64,000 nt of DNA, from the NCBI RefSeq assembly GCF_902459525.1, contig NZ_LR699166.1, positions 2,306,501 through 2,370,500 of the forward strand. Direction: 5' to 3'. Made by a program: the position numbers and the translations under genes. This stretch comes from Sideroxydans sp. CL21 (GTDB lineage: Bacteria; Pseudomonadota; Gammaproteobacteria; Burkholderiales; Gallionellaceae). The notes beneath the pieces were generated by a model. The model was not told where the DNA came from. It saw only the letters and a list, made by a program, of their open reading frames with translations, and ran no database searches. This document shows, piece by piece, positions 1 through 9,103 of this stretch (positions are counted from its first letter, which is position 1; each line of letters opens with the position of its first letter).

Positions 1-311
1 GCACAAGCTGCTGGAATTCCACAGGATGTACCCGTAATTTTTATCTCAACACAATGATCGATGCATGGAACAAACAATTGGCGGCGGTACTGCCTTCCGG
101 TGCAGGTACCGTCTGCCAGGACGCCACGCCGAGTGACGGCAGCCCAACAAGTTGGGCATGCGATAACGGATTGTATGCCCCCTACGTCGTCAAGGTATGC
201 TGGAACGAATCGCGCATTGCCGCATCATCCTCCGTCCCCACAGCAGGTTCAGGCGTTGGCAGCGTAATATCCGGAGGGGGAGGATTGCTATGCACCTATA
301 CCAACCTGTGA
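1..311 (+). CDS. pilV: Type IV pilus minor pilin PilV, C-terminal part (cut by window edge)
   Basis: This reading frame is open from base 3 of the window to a TGA at 309-311, so only the last ~102 residues are present and the prepilin leader lies outside. PilV is a minor pilin that helps initiate pilus assembly in the inner membrane. The visible part is cysteine-containing and rich in Gly, Ser and Thr, as expected of a minor-pilin C-terminal domain, but it has no diagnostic motif. The call rests mainly on position: the next two genes are pilW and pilX, and the pilW start lies 22 bases inside this frame. An in-frame ATG at 54 is internal and should not be taken as the start. PilV is the likeliest identity; another minor pilin is possible. 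Confidence 0.72.
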   Translation, partial: TSCWNSTGCTRNFYLNTMIDAWNKQLAAVLPSGAGTVCQDATPSDGSPTSWACDNGLYAPYVVKVCWNESRIAASSSVPTAGSGVGSVISGGGGLLCTYTNL

Positions 312-1288
312 ACAATTCACGCATTAAAGGGTATTCGCTTGTCGAGTTCATGATAGCGATTACCATTTCGATGATTATCATGCTGGCTGTAGCAGTTGCT
401 TGGCAGAGCGGCTTCAAGACTCAGCAAAGCCAGACCGACGTAAGCCGGCTGAATGAAACCATACGCTTTGCAATCGATCTGCTATCAAGAGAGATCAAAC
501 AAGCTGGATACACCAACACAACCACGTCATTGATGAATGAACTCAGCTTCTGTTCTACTACGACGGTAGGGAGTTCCATTGTAGGCGTCAACGACCCCGC
601 CAATATCAACCCGGCTGGCCCCGTACCTGCCGGACCCACCGGACACTTGCCCGCAGGTTCAACAATAGTTATGAACCAAAGCGATGCAATCCGCGTCCGT
701 TATTACGGGGAAGACACCATCGCGGGAACATTTGCCCCCACTCCCTCGACCAATACCTCGCAAGACTGCCTTGGCAACCCTATAGCACTTGGGACGCTGA
801 TTGAAGATACGATGTACGTTGCTGCAGATCCGAACAACAAGAATGAGCCAACCTTGTGGTGCCACACGAGCAATCCCAATGCTGGGGTTAACTCTACGCT
901 ACCCATGGTAGCCGGGGTGGAAAGTCTGCAGATTCTCTACGGGGAGGATATTTCGTCTCCGTTGGACGGAATTATCGATCGCTACGTCCCCTGGCAGCTG
1001 GTTACAAACCCTGACAACATCCTGAGCGTGAAGGTTTCCATTGTCGCCCGCAGCCCCAATCCTGTTGCGCTCGACACCACAGCAAAAACCTTTTATCACT
1101 TCGGCGGCGCAACTGCTGGAGTAGCTGGCTCCGTCGGCTCAATAATGCCATATACAGACCCGACAGGCGGCTCAAGCCCCGGAACAATATTTGTTGCGCC
1201 CACCATCCCGAACGACGCGAAAATGCGGCTGCGCCTGCCGCCAATGTCTGCTGAAATTGCCGTGCGGAATTTCAGCTTTTGCCAATAG
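290..1288 (+). CDS. pilW: Type IV pilus assembly protein PilW
   Basis: 332 residues. The N-terminus carries a class III prepilin signal: a short basic leader ending in Gly, then YSLVEF, with Glu at mature position 5 and a hydrophobic helix of about 20 residues. Leader peptidase PilD should process it, and the product belongs to the minor-pilin complex that primes pilus assembly with PilV, PilX and PilY1. I chose the ATG at 290 because a GGAGG-type ribosome-binding site (273-283) precedes it and the leader then has a normal length; the frame is open further upstream to an ATG at 197, which would give an implausibly long leader. It overlaps the pilV end by 22 bases, indicating one operon. Confidence 0.88.
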   Translation: MHLYQPVNNSRIKGYSLVEFMIAITISMIIMLAVAVAWQSGFKTQQSQTDVSRLNETIRFAIDLLSREIKQAGYTNTTTSLMNELSFCSTTTVGSSIVGVNDPANINPAGPVPAGPTGHLPAGSTIVMNQSDAIRVRYYGEDTIAGTFAPTPSTNTSQDCLGNPIALGTLIEDTMYVAADPNNKNEPTLWCHTSNPNAGVNSTLPMVAGVESLQILYGEDISSPLDGIIDRYVPWQLVTNPDNILSVKVSIVARSPNPVALDTTAKTFYHFGGATAGVAGSVGSIMPYTDPTGGSSPGTIFVAPTIPNDAKMRLRLPPMSAEIAVRNFSFCQ

Positions 1289-1298
1289 GTGAGTGCAA

Positions 1299-1874
1299 AT
1301 GAATAATTGGCAATTAAGCGCAATTGGATCCAGGCAGAACCAGCAAGGGTTCAGCCTGATCATGGCACTTGGTTTCATGGTTTTTCTAACATTGATCGTG
1401 CTCAGCATGGTCAACGTGACGAGTTCAGACGAAAAAATCGCTCGCAACTCTCGCGACAAGGATCTCGCCTTCGCGGCAGCTGAAGCCGCATTGCGCGATG
1501 CAGAGATGTATATTTCAGGCAGTTATATGTACCCGTACAATCCAAAATTAAACGTTGCTTTATACACCAGCAATTGCCCTAACGCCCTGTGCGACTTGAG
1601 ATCTACTCCCGTCAATCTGGGAATACGTGATTTTTTCAGCCCCGACATCTACGGCAGCAAAAGCAATGTCCTGGGCTATGCCTCCGATGGAGTCACTCCC
1701 ACCACATATTCTCCAAAGATAAATGGAGTGGCTAGCCAACCACGCTATTTGATCGAAGTTGTTAACACCAACGACCCCAGTGGTAACAATCCAATTGCAT
1801 ATAGAATTACTGCGCAGAGTGTCGGAAAATCGATGGACACTCGTGTTACTTTGCAGGAGCTATATAACCCGTAA
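1299..1874 (+). CDS. pilX: Type IV pilus assembly protein PilX
   Basis: 191 residues from the ATG at 1299; a GTG at 1293 is an alternative start two codons earlier. I prefer the ATG because AGGTGAG (1287-1293) is well spaced from it. The prepilin-like N-terminus has a Gly followed by FSLIM and a hydrophobic helix. The usual Glu at mature position 5 is replaced by Met, which is normal for PilX and its secretion homologue GspK, thought to cap the pilus tip. The gene starts ten bases after pilW, so the two are co-transcribed. Downstream, instead of pilY1 in the same direction, there is a 384-base gap and then pilE on the opposite strand. Confidence 0.85.
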   Translation: MNNWQLSAIGSRQNQQGFSLIMALGFMVFLTLIVLSMVNVTSSDEKIARNSRDKDLAFAAAEAALRDAEMYISGSYMYPYNPKLNVALYTSNCPNALCDLRSTPVNLGIRDFFSPDIYGSKSNVLGYASDGVTPTTYSPKINGVASQPRYLIEVVNTNDPSGNNPIAYRITAQSVGKSMDTRVTLQELYNP

Positions 1875-1931
1875 TGATTTCCTGTTTTCAGACTTCCGAA
1901 CACAATAGTTTTATGTGCGGCATGTGAGATG

Positions 1932-1990
1932 AGGCATGTAATTTCTGCCTTCTGAAGGCGACTGACCACAAGAAATTACAGGTCATGCCT
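1932..1990. repeat. Large imperfect palindrome in the pilX/pilE convergent gap
   Basis: The gene-free stretch 1875-2258 contains one clear structure. AGGCATG-TAATTTCT (1932-1946) pairs with AGAAATTA (1971-1978) and, after a five-base bulge, CATGCCT (1984-1990), giving 15 pairs. Inside the loop a second perfect palindrome, GCCTTC-T-GAAGGC, occupies 1947-1959. It could be a bidirectional terminator for the convergent pilX and pilE transcripts, although no long T-run follows on either strand, or the remnant of a small mobile or rearrangement element. I see no coding potential or RNA gene in the rest of this gap. Confidence 0.6.
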
Positions 1991-2258
1991 GTTAAGCGAG
2001 TGACGAAATCCGCTGAATTTTCAAGTACCAATATTTACATATTGATCACCATACCGGCAGCGATACTTTCCATACTGTGCGGTCCGACCACAATCAGCAT
2101 AATAGACACGATTTAAGCTGCAAAGAGCACATGGAATAGTAGATACACCTCCTCATCCAGAAGGCAAAGCGCGCCTCTTGTCACAGGAAGGTTGAGGGGG
2201 AGCAGCATAGCGGTGTGAATGTTTCAACTGACCAGATCAATAATCAGCGGGCAATACG

Positions 2259-2687
2259 CTACCAGCAAGTTGAAGGACTTCCCGGAGCGCTGCCTTTAAT
2301 ACCCATGTTATCCAGGGTCAGTGTTCCACAATCAGCATCGACAAACCCGTTCCCCGGCGTAGCAATAATTTTGTAAGTGTCCGGAGTGGTAGTGACGGTA
2401 ATAGTGATTGTGTACTTCAATGCGTTGATGTTGTCACCGGAAAAATTGCTCCATCCGTTCGGTTCCGGTGTCGGCGGAGGTGTGTTCACCGCATAATAGG
2501 AATAATTATTGGTGAAGTAGCGCTCCTCCATCTGCGACAAATTAAGCATGGTAGCTTCGGCTTGATGGCGACTAGCCCTGACCACATATTGCCGGTAAGA
2601 CGGAATAGCGATCGCGGTCAGCACTCCGATAATGGCGAGCACAATCAATACCTCGATAAGCGTAAACCCATTAATGCGTGTTCTCAT
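2259..2687 (-). CDS. pilE: Type IV pilin, PilE-like minor pilin
   Basis: 142 residues. A very short basic leader (MRTRING) is followed by FTLIEVLIVLAIIGVL, the canonical class III prepilin cleavage site with Phe at mature position 1, Glu at position 5 and the conserved hydrophobic helix. The C-terminal third has two cysteines (near 'DADCGTL' and 'STCW') positioned for the D-region disulfide. The gene follows pilY1 by 16 bases on the same strand, so it should be translated from the pilY1 message, matching the usual pilY1-pilE order. It converges on pilX. Minor pilin PilE is likelier than the major pilin PilA because of this context. Confidence 0.87.
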   Translation of the reverse strand: MRTRINGFTLIEVLIVLAIIGVLTAIAIPSYRQYVVRASRHQAEATMLNLSQMEERYFTNNYSYYAVNTPPPTPEPNGWSNFSGDNINALKYTITITVTTTPDTYKIIATPGNGFVDADCGTLTLDNMGIKGSAPGSPSTCW

Positions 2688-2703
2688 GGCGTTCCCAGGT
2701 TAG

Positions 2704-5700
2704 TTAAAATTGCTTCCATGAAAGGCGTCCAAACTTTCCTAACTTGTGTCTAATGTCGCAATTGAGCCCTCCGCCCATCTCACTCGGGTAACAGGACTGT
2801 ACCAGTGCAGAGGAAGTTCTGGCCAAATTGTTCAAAAATCCCCAGCCGGGTACGAAGTAGTTAGCCGCATTACAGTTCCCTGCAGTGCAAGGATTCGGTT
2901 GTTGTGTCGGCAAACCTGCCGGAGGTGCAATCCCCGCGGCCGCAGCCCCGGCCGCAGAAGGAGGAATATCAAATGACACCGGATTCAATGCGGCGCCGCC
3001 AACCAAGGATTTCCCGCTTGCAGGTACCTGGATGGCCACCGTCGAGCCGGGCGGAATAAAGGAAACATATCCGCTTGGATTGCCGGGGATAAGGAATAGT
3101 CCTGCGGGAACAGCTCCCCCCGTCAAATAGGAAAGGTTGTATTCGAAGCCGCTTGTGTTGCCGGTGCATGGATTCGTGGCCGGCGTCAGTGTCGTAAATT
3201 GAATTACTGATCCGGTCAGAACAGGGGGGTCCGAATGCGAACGCTCCCCATTGCCCGGCAGATCGAAGAACCAGCCGAATTGCTGGGGAGTTCCCGATAA
3301 TGATGCAAGCTGGGTAGCGGGCGTCACGTTCGGAACGGTCGCCGGACACAGGTTGGTCGCGTTACTAGTCGCCAGCGGGGTCGGTGAAAAATTCGGATCG
3401 CATGACGACTGAATGGTATAGGTTGTGCAGTTGCCCGTGCCAGGTGTACATGAATTACCGTTGCTGTCGACGGAATACGTCCCGATAATCGCCTGGCGCT
3501 GCAGCGCGCTTCGGCCCGCCACCGGGGCACCCATATCCCATATCCCATACAGCGTGTCGGTATAGAAAAGCGTGCCACTCTGAGGGTTCACGTCTGCCTG
3601 ATCTATCCACGAACCAGTGCCAAACATGACCATAAATCCGCCATTCGGGTTTCTCGCAGCTGTTGGCGCGGTCGTAATTTGTTGCCGGTGTCCAGCCCCA
3701 TCCACTGCCGAGAATAGAGGAGAACCGGAAAAAGCAGGTCCCCAGGAAGTGGGACTGATGGAAGTCAAGTCAATCTTCCACATGTTGCCGTTTCTGTCGC
3801 CGCCGTAGACATAATCGATCATTCCGTCCTGATTGATGTCGATGGCCGTCACCGAAGCGAGGCCATTGGAAGCATTGTTCGGAGTACCGGGGCTTGTCAG
3901 GGTAATTTTGAAATAGTTCGTCCCCAGTGTCCATGGCTGGGTAGTACTCAGATTCGGGTCAACGTACAGGATGTACAGGTAGGCGTTATTGTTGTTCGGA
4001 TTGCCAGTCGCATCAACACTGTTGAAACCGTTCCCGAAAATCACGGCGAAGCGCTTGTTATTGAGCTTGCGGATGATAGGCTGGCTGAAGGTGTAGCCCA
4101 GATCCGGGTCGTCCTTGTCGGTAAATTCCCAGAGTACATTTGAGGAACCGAATCCCGTCACCGGGTCTGTAATATTCAGGGCATAAATTCCCTTTCCACC
4201 GGCATTCAAACCACCGACCAGCATCGTCATCCATGTGTCGTTGGTGCCATCGCAATATGCCGAACCCGAGCCATTTCTGATGCAAACATCCGACGTGACG
4301 GGACTGCCATCGACGTAATACCTATGGGCGTAATTCGGGCTCATGAGCATACTGAGCGATGAATAGCTTGCATAGGGAACGTAACCGAACACCTCGGTTC
4401 CACTATATGAAGTGGAAAGACCTGCTTTGCAATTTGCGGGTTGCGTGGAGGCAGGAGTACTACCCGACATCTGTGGGCAACTGCTGGGAAGGTTGGTTGT
4501 GGGATCGATGTAGTATGCTGCATTGTAAGCGTGAAGCATGCCATCGTTGCCACCCACATAGATCATGGGCGTACGTGAAGCCTCGACTTGCGCAAAGTAT
4601 TTGTATGAGGCGTCGGGAAATGCAGCAGACGGGGCAGAAACATAGAGCGGATTTGAAAAAATCACATCGCCCAACTGGCCCGTCGGTCCCGCTGTATAGG
4701 ACGCCAATGTTGGACAACCAGAGCTGCAGGCCAAACCTTCAGCTCGCCTCGAACGCCATAAATGGTTTGCCTGTGTATTTGGACTTGCAGCACCCGTCGC
4801 GCTGGGCAGATATGCTTCTTTTGTCATGTCTCCCCGGATGTATGTCACGCGGTCAACACCAAAACCATCCACAACACCAAGGTCGCTCGTGTTCAGCAAA
4901 CCCTGTTGGTACGAATCAAAATTGGACAGTCCATTGCTGGAATCCGGAGCAAACTGGATACCCGCGTATGACGTACGGTTGAAGGAAACAATGTTGCGCA
5001 CCGACGGATTGGGAAGCATCTGCGATGCAGTCCAGTTGGCAGTCGTATTGAACGTTCCCGATTGGGATATCACAAAGGCTTGCACATCGCCTGTCCAGCC
5101 ACCGGAATTGTAACCAGCCTGGTAGATATAGGCACCTGTCCCTGTGTTCAGAGTACCGGCCGACTGGGCCAAAGCCGCTTCGTCGCCTTGGGCTGCGGCA
5201 ATACTCTGGATCGCACTTTTCACGGAAGCGATCATGGATATCGGATCACCCGCACGCAGCAGATTTTTGGGCCAGTTCATATAGGCGGTAGAACTGCCGT
5301 AGTTTGGAGGGGAAGAATAACCTGTATTGCACGGAAAACTGTTGCCCAGAAGCGAGTTGTACCACGCGGCAGTGGAACTCCATAAGCCGGAAGCATCATA
5401 ATTAGTCGGATCGCCATACTTTGCGGTCAACCAAAATTGTTTTTGGTATGCACAATCCTTGTCTTCCTGGACATCAATGACAAAGGTTTTGACGGTCATG
5501 GGGCTGCTGTTGGGCGCGAGATCAGGGCGTATGTTATTCGTGGCTGCCCATGCTGCTAATCCAGCCATATAGAAGCTGGCGCCCCCTGCTCCGGTCATGG
5601 ACTGGGCAATACCTCCCATCCCCTCCATCGCCCCAACCGCGTTGGTTGCATCAGCTGTACCAGTGGCCGCTGAGATTGTGGTGCCATTAATCTTCCCTAA

Positions 5701-7977
5701 AATTCCGGTATCGCCTGACAAAGAACCCAAATCATTCGGGTGAGCGTTATTATTCCCATCTGTATAGGCATTACACACCGAACTGCCAGTGGTGGTATAC
5801 GTGCCTCCGGGCAGGCGTTTGTCGCACCAAGTATGCGCGTCTCCCATCGTGATGATGTAGTTTTTCTGGCAGGAATACTTCACCGGATCATCCCAAGTGG
5901 TGATCACTGGAAAGCCGTCACTCGTTGCACTTTTCGCACCATTGTAAAAGGCGGTCGTAGGTGCGGGGGTTCCGGTTGCTGTCGTGCCGTTATAATTTCC
6001 CCCGCGTAGATATTTCAGGGTTTCATAATAAAGCTTGCCTATATCGTCGTAGGTTTTGTAATACTTGGCTGTGCTTCCGAATTTGTTGATGTAATTGATG
6101 ACCCCGGAATTGGCTGGTGCCACTCCCCATGGGGTCGTCATTGTCGCCGTGTCCCCGGAATCGGGATTGTTGATGAACGTCCCGTCGGTCGCAGACCATT
6201 CGGCAGCCGCATTGGGCCCGAACCCGCCCGCCAGCAACAACTGTTGTGGCCCCAGATATTTCGCCTTGGAGCGCAATACCGCATTGTCAATATCCGAAAT
6301 TCCTCCCCCGCTGTTTGCAACACCGCCGCTGTTCATGAAATAGGATGTCACCCCGAAACGCATCGAAATGCTATTTCCCTGCAAAACACCGGTCGGCTTC
6401 CATGTCGCGTTGTCGCTATATTGCTGGCAATCGCTCTCGACGCCTACCGTCGGATCACAGACTTTTGCACGTACATTATAGGTAGTGGTGCCACTGCCCA
6501 ACGTCACGTTATATGAGGAATAATAATAAATTGGTGCACCATAGGTGCCAGTATTAGTTGCATCATAGTAAACAGTGATAGGGCTGTTTATGTTATTTGT
6601 GATGTTGTAATTGGTGAGATACTTCTTTTTGGATACGGTCGTATACGAATACGATGCGGGTGAATTTGACACATAGGTATCCGTTGACGGCGAGGAAGGC
6701 GTAAAAGATGAGCATTGATAATATGTATTGCCACCGTATGAGATAGCGGTATAACTTGAACATGTAGACGTAGTACCGTTATTGTCCAGTGAGGTACAGG
6801 TAGTCGTTGGTGTGGTGCCAGAAACAGAACACGTCACATTGTTGTTCAGGTAGGGAGTTGAAGACGTACCTGGGGTCGAAGCTAGCCCGCCCACATTGGG
6901 AGCAGACAGCGGCATTGTAGTAGCGAATCCTGCACCTCCCGAAAACAGTCCAAATCCACTGCAAATATAAGGTGAACTCGCTGTCCCACTTCCAATCCAG
7001 CTATTGCAGCTCCCTGTTGTCCCATTCGACAAAGCAGCCGTACAACTTGGAGGTTTAGCCGAGAAACTACCGGCAGGGCAACTGATGTTCACACTGCCCG
7101 CTACCGACGATGCTGTCAGCACGCTGGATGTCATAGCACTCGGCGAAGTAACCGGGACACCAGCTGAGTCGGTTTGGAAAACTGAACATTGATAAGGGCT
7201 CGTTGAAGTACCATTACCAATATAGGTCGCACAACTCACCGCATCTCCGCTCGAAAGGGAATAGCCATAACCAATTGAGGAGCCTGTACCGCCGCAATTG
7301 AAACCGCCACCCGAAAGCAGTTGGGGTCCCAGGCAAGTCGCCGTAGCAGTTGTTGCGTTGCTAGGGGTTACCACCATCGTGACCCCGTTCCCCTTGTTGA
7401 CAATGGTCAGTGCTACGCCCGCCGCATAGCCTGTTGTAACCCCATCCTCCGTATAAGCTTTATTAATGAAGTTGCCACCCTGGTTAGATTGATAGCTTCT
7501 TTCCAGCACTGTCAACCCGCCCGGATTCGTCGTGGAGTTGGGAAGATCAACTACCCTGTTGCCGCCAGTCATGGCAAAACGGAATTCATCCAGACCCGCC
7601 ATCGACACCCAGTTCAGAAAGTTCCCGCTCCAGCCGCTGACACATGCGTGAGGCGAGCTGGATACAGTAGTCGAATAGGCAATCGGGTAAAACCAGCCCG
7701 ACACTGAACCGCTGGTCAATGCGGAGTTATAGGCATAACACTTCTGGTCGTCGAAATAGCCAAGGTAGGTATTGTTGCGTGAATAGGAACTGGCGTCCTG
7801 ATAGGCCGGCGTGATCGCCGTCGGGAACTCCACCGAAAGCGCAAACATGATGTTGGGTGGCACACCGCTTTTCAGGCTCAAGGGCAACTGGGACAGCGTT
7901 CCGGCCAAAGATGAAATCGAAATTGCAGCCATCAATGCGGCAGCAATAAGATTCGATTGAATTCTGATCATGTTCAT
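2704..7977 (-). CDS. pilY1: Very large PilY1 family type IV pilus tip adhesin/assembly factor
   Basis: 1757 residues, against roughly 1000-1200 for well-studied PilY1 proteins. An N-terminal signal peptide (about residues 1-25) sends it to the periplasm. The C-terminal half has the PilY1/PilC beta-propeller signatures: YVGGNDGMLHAYNA and a Ca2+-binding loop DINQDGMIDYVYGGD (3796-3840), which in the family controls pilus extension and retraction. The N-terminal von Willebrand-like segment begins PPNIMFALSVEF and lacks the DxSxS metal site. The added length lies mostly at about residues 200-560, a Ser/Thr/Gly/Tyr-rich region with repeated cysteine motifs. AAAGGGG precedes the ATG by seven bases. 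It is expected to act with the minor pilins PilV, W, X and E. Confidence 0.9.
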   Translation of the reverse strand: MNMIRIQSNLIAAALMAAISISSLAGTLSQLPLSLKSGVPPNIMFALSVEFPTAITPAYQDASSYSRNNTYLGYFDDQKCYAYNSALTSGSVSGWFYPIAYSTTVSSSPHACVSGWSGNFLNWVSMAGLDEFRFAMTGGNRVVDLPNSTTNPGGLTVLERSYQSNQGGNFINKAYTEDGVTTGYAAGVALTIVNKGNGVTMVVTPSNATTATATCLGPQLLSGGGFNCGGTGSSIGYGYSLSSGDAVSCATYIGNGTSTSPYQCSVFQTDSAGVPVTSPSAMTSSVLTASSVAGSVNISCPAGSFSAKPPSCTAALSNGTTGSCNSWIGSGTASSPYICSGFGLFSGGAGFATTMPLSAPNVGGLASTPGTSSTPYLNNNVTCSVSGTTPTTTCTSLDNNGTTSTCSSYTAISYGGNTYYQCSSFTPSSPSTDTYVSNSPASYSYTTVSKKKYLTNYNITNNINSPITVYYDATNTGTYGAPIYYYSSYNVTLGSGTTTYNVRAKVCDPTVGVESDCQQYSDNATWKPTGVLQGNSISMRFGVTSYFMNSGGVANSGGGISDIDNAVLRSKAKYLGPQQLLLAGGFGPNAAAEWSATDGTFINNPDSGDTATMTTPWGVAPANSGVINYINKFGSTAKYYKTYDDIGKLYYETLKYLRGGNYNGTTATGTPAPTTAFYNGAKSATSDGFPVITTWDDPVKYSCQKNYIITMGDAHTWCDKRLPGGTYTTTGSSVCNAYTDGNNNAHPNDLGSLSGDTGILGKINGTTISAATGTADATNAVGAMEGMGGIAQSMTGAGGASFYMAGLAAWAATNNIRPDLAPNSSPMTVKTFVIDVQEDKDCAYQKQFWLTAKYGDPTNYDASGLWSSTAAWYNSLLGNSFPCNTGYSSPPNYGSSTAYMNWPKNLLRAGDPISMIASVKSAIQSIAAAQGDEAALAQSAGTLNTGTGAYIYQAGYNSGGWTGDVQAFVISQSGTFNTTANWTASQMLPNPSVRNIVSFNRTSYAGIQFAPDSSNGLSNFDSYQQGLLNTSDLGVVDGFGVDRVTYIRGDMTKEAYLPSATGAASPNTQANHLWRSRRAEGLACSSGCPTLASYTAGPTGQLGDVIFSNPLYVSAPSAAFPDASYKYFAQVEASRTPMIYVGGNDGMLHAYNAAYYIDPTTNLPSSCPQMSGSTPASTQPANCKAGLSTSYSGTEVFGYVPYASYSSLSMLMSPNYAHRYYVDGSPVTSDVCIRNGSGSAYCDGTNDTWMTMLVGGLNAGGKGIYALNITDPVTGFGSSNVLWEFTDKDDPDLGYTFSQPIIRKLNNKRFAVIFGNGFNSVDATGNPNNNNAYLYILYVDPNLSTTQPWTLGTNYFKITLTSPGTPNNASNGLASVTAIDINQDGMIDYVYGGDRNGNMWKIDLTSISPTSWGPAFSGSPLFSAVDGAGHRQQITTAPTAARNPNGGFMVMFGTGSWIDQADVNPQSGTLFYTDTLYGIWDMGAPVAGRSALQRQAIIGTYSVDSNGNSCTPGTGNCTTYTIQSSCDPNFSPTPLATSNATNLCPATVPNVTPATQLASLSGTPQQFGWFFDLPGNGERSHSDPPVLTGSVIQFTTLTPATNPCTGNTSGFEYNLSYLTGGAVPAGLFLIPGNPSGYVSFIPPGSTVAIQVPASGKSLVGGAALNPVSFDIPPSAAGAAAAGIAPPAGLPTQQPNPCTAGNCNAANYFVPGWGFLNNLARTSSALVQSCYPSEMGGGLNCDIRHKLGKFGRLSWKQF
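6712..7233 (-). other. Cysteine-framed degenerate repeats inside pilY1
   Basis: Three related segments occur in the PilY1 N-terminal half. Cys249 to Cys264 has the pattern C-x-x-Y-I-G-N-G-T-x-x-S-P-Y-x-C; Cys324 to Cys339 has C-x-x-W-I-G-S-G-T-x-x-S-P-Y-x-C; a diverged copy runs from Cys406 to Cys422. They are about 75-80 residues apart and separated by Ser/Thr/Gly-rich linkers. The spacing suggests tandem small domains, each possibly closed by a disulfide in the periplasm or on the cell surface. I do not recognise a named family. Confidence 0.55.
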
Positions 7978-8061
7978 AACGCTACCCCTTTATGCTCCAA
8001 ACGAATCACCGACATATCCAAAAACAATGTGCCCATGACAAGCCATTAGAATCTCGAGTTG

Positions 8062-8089
8062 AGTTTAATTTCTTTCAATTCAATGTCAA
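8062..8089 (-). promoter_or_regulatory. Candidate sigma-70 promoter for pilY1-pilE
   Basis: On the minus strand a perfect -35 TTGACA (8084-8089) is followed after 16 bases by TAAACT (8062-8067; four of six matches to TATAAT). It lies in the 196-base gap between ispH and pilY1 and would give a leader of about 75 bases. This would let pilY1-pilE be transcribed separately from the upstream ispH cluster. Confidence 0.35.
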
Positions 8090-8173
8090 ATCTGTGCGAC
8101 AAGTGGTTAATTTTGAAAGACGGACGGTAACCCGATTACAGCATTCGGGAGAGACGACTTGATGGGAATGCAA

Positions 8174-9103
8174 TCAGTTGCTCGGAATGAGGGCTTTCGG
8201 AAGCGGAAAAACGACATTCTCCTGAATGCCTTCTGCCTCGCGCACACTGATTGCACCCAGTTGTTTGAGCCGTGAGATGACTGCCTGCACCAGCACTTCC
8301 GGAGCGGATGCGCCGGCTGTAATGCCGACATGTTGCCTGCCCTGCAACCATTCCGGCTTGAGTTCATCGGCGTTATCAACCAGATAGGCCGGGACATCAA
8401 GGTTGCGTGCAACTTCACGCAGGCGGTTGGAATTGGAACTGTTCGGCGAGCCGACCACGATGACCAGGTCGCATTGTTTCGCCAACAACTTTACCGAGTC
8501 CTGCCGGTTCTGCGTGGCATAACATATGTCGTCCTTTTTCGGCCCCGTGATAAACGGGAAGCGCGTCTTGAGCGCGGCGATGATGGCGCTGGCATCGTCC
8601 ACCGAAAGCGTGGTCTGCGTCACATAGGACAGATTCTGCCCGTCCTGTACCTGCAGTGTTTGTACGTCGGCTGGCGTTTCGACCAGATACATGCCGCCGT
8701 TGCTCTGCCCCATCGTACCCTCCACTTCGGGATGGCCTTTGTGACCGATCATCACGATCTCTTTACCCTGACCACGCATGCGGGAAACCTCGAGATGCAC
8801 CTTGGTCACCAATGGGCAAGTCGCATCGAATACGGTCAGATTGCGCGACTCGGCCTCGCGGCGCACCGATTGCGGAACGCCGTGCGCACTGAAAATCAGA
8901 ATGCTGCCGGAAGGCACATCTGCCAGATTTTCGATGAAGATCGCGCCCTTGGCTTTCAAGCCGTCGACAACGAATTTGTTGTGTACCACTTCGTGCCGCA
9001 CATAGATGGGCGCGCCGTGCAATACCAAAGCCCGTTCCACGATCTCGATGGCGCGATCGACTCCGGCGCAGAAGCCGCGCGGGTTAGCGAGTAACAGGTC
9101 CAT
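8174..9103 (-). CDS. ispH: 4-hydroxy-3-methylbut-2-enyl diphosphate reductase (IspH/LytB)
   Basis: 309 residues, close to the E. coli length. IspH carries out the last step of the methylerythritol phosphate pathway, reducing HMBPP to IPP and DMAPP with a [4Fe-4S] cluster in the cytoplasm. The three cluster cysteines are visible at C12 ([10 protein letters not shown]), C96 (DATCPLV) and C194 (DDICYATQ), and the active-site His124 and Glu126 are in [11 protein letters not shown]. The start at [10 protein letters not shown] fits the family. It overlaps the 3' end of lspA by 20 bases. Many relatives have an fkpB-type peptidyl-prolyl isomerase gene between lspA and ispH; none is here. Confidence 0.97.
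   Translation of the reverse strand: MDLLLANPRGFCAGVDRAIEIVERALVLHGAPIYVRHEVVHNKFVVDGLKAKGAIFIENLADVPSGSILIFSAHGVPQSVRREAESRNLTVFDATCPLVTKVHLEVSRMRGQGKEIVMIGHKGHPEVEGTMGQSNGGMYLVETPADVQTLQVQDGQNLSYVTQTTLSVDDASAIIAALKTRFPFITGPKKDDICYATQNRQDSVKLLAKQCDLVIVVGSPNSSNSNRLREVARNLDVPAYLVDNADELKPEWLQGRQHVGITAGASAPEVLVQAVISRLKQLGAISVREAEGIQENVVFPLPKALIPSN

Noticed and set aside
197-289. Upstream extension of pilW to the ATG at 197
   Set aside because: It would put a long extra segment before the prepilin leader and overlap pilV by over 100 bases; the ATG at 290 has a good ribosome-binding site.
1978-1992. A short hairpin ACAGG-TCATG-CCTGT in the pil gap
   Set aside because: It overlaps and competes with the larger palindrome and has only five pairs.
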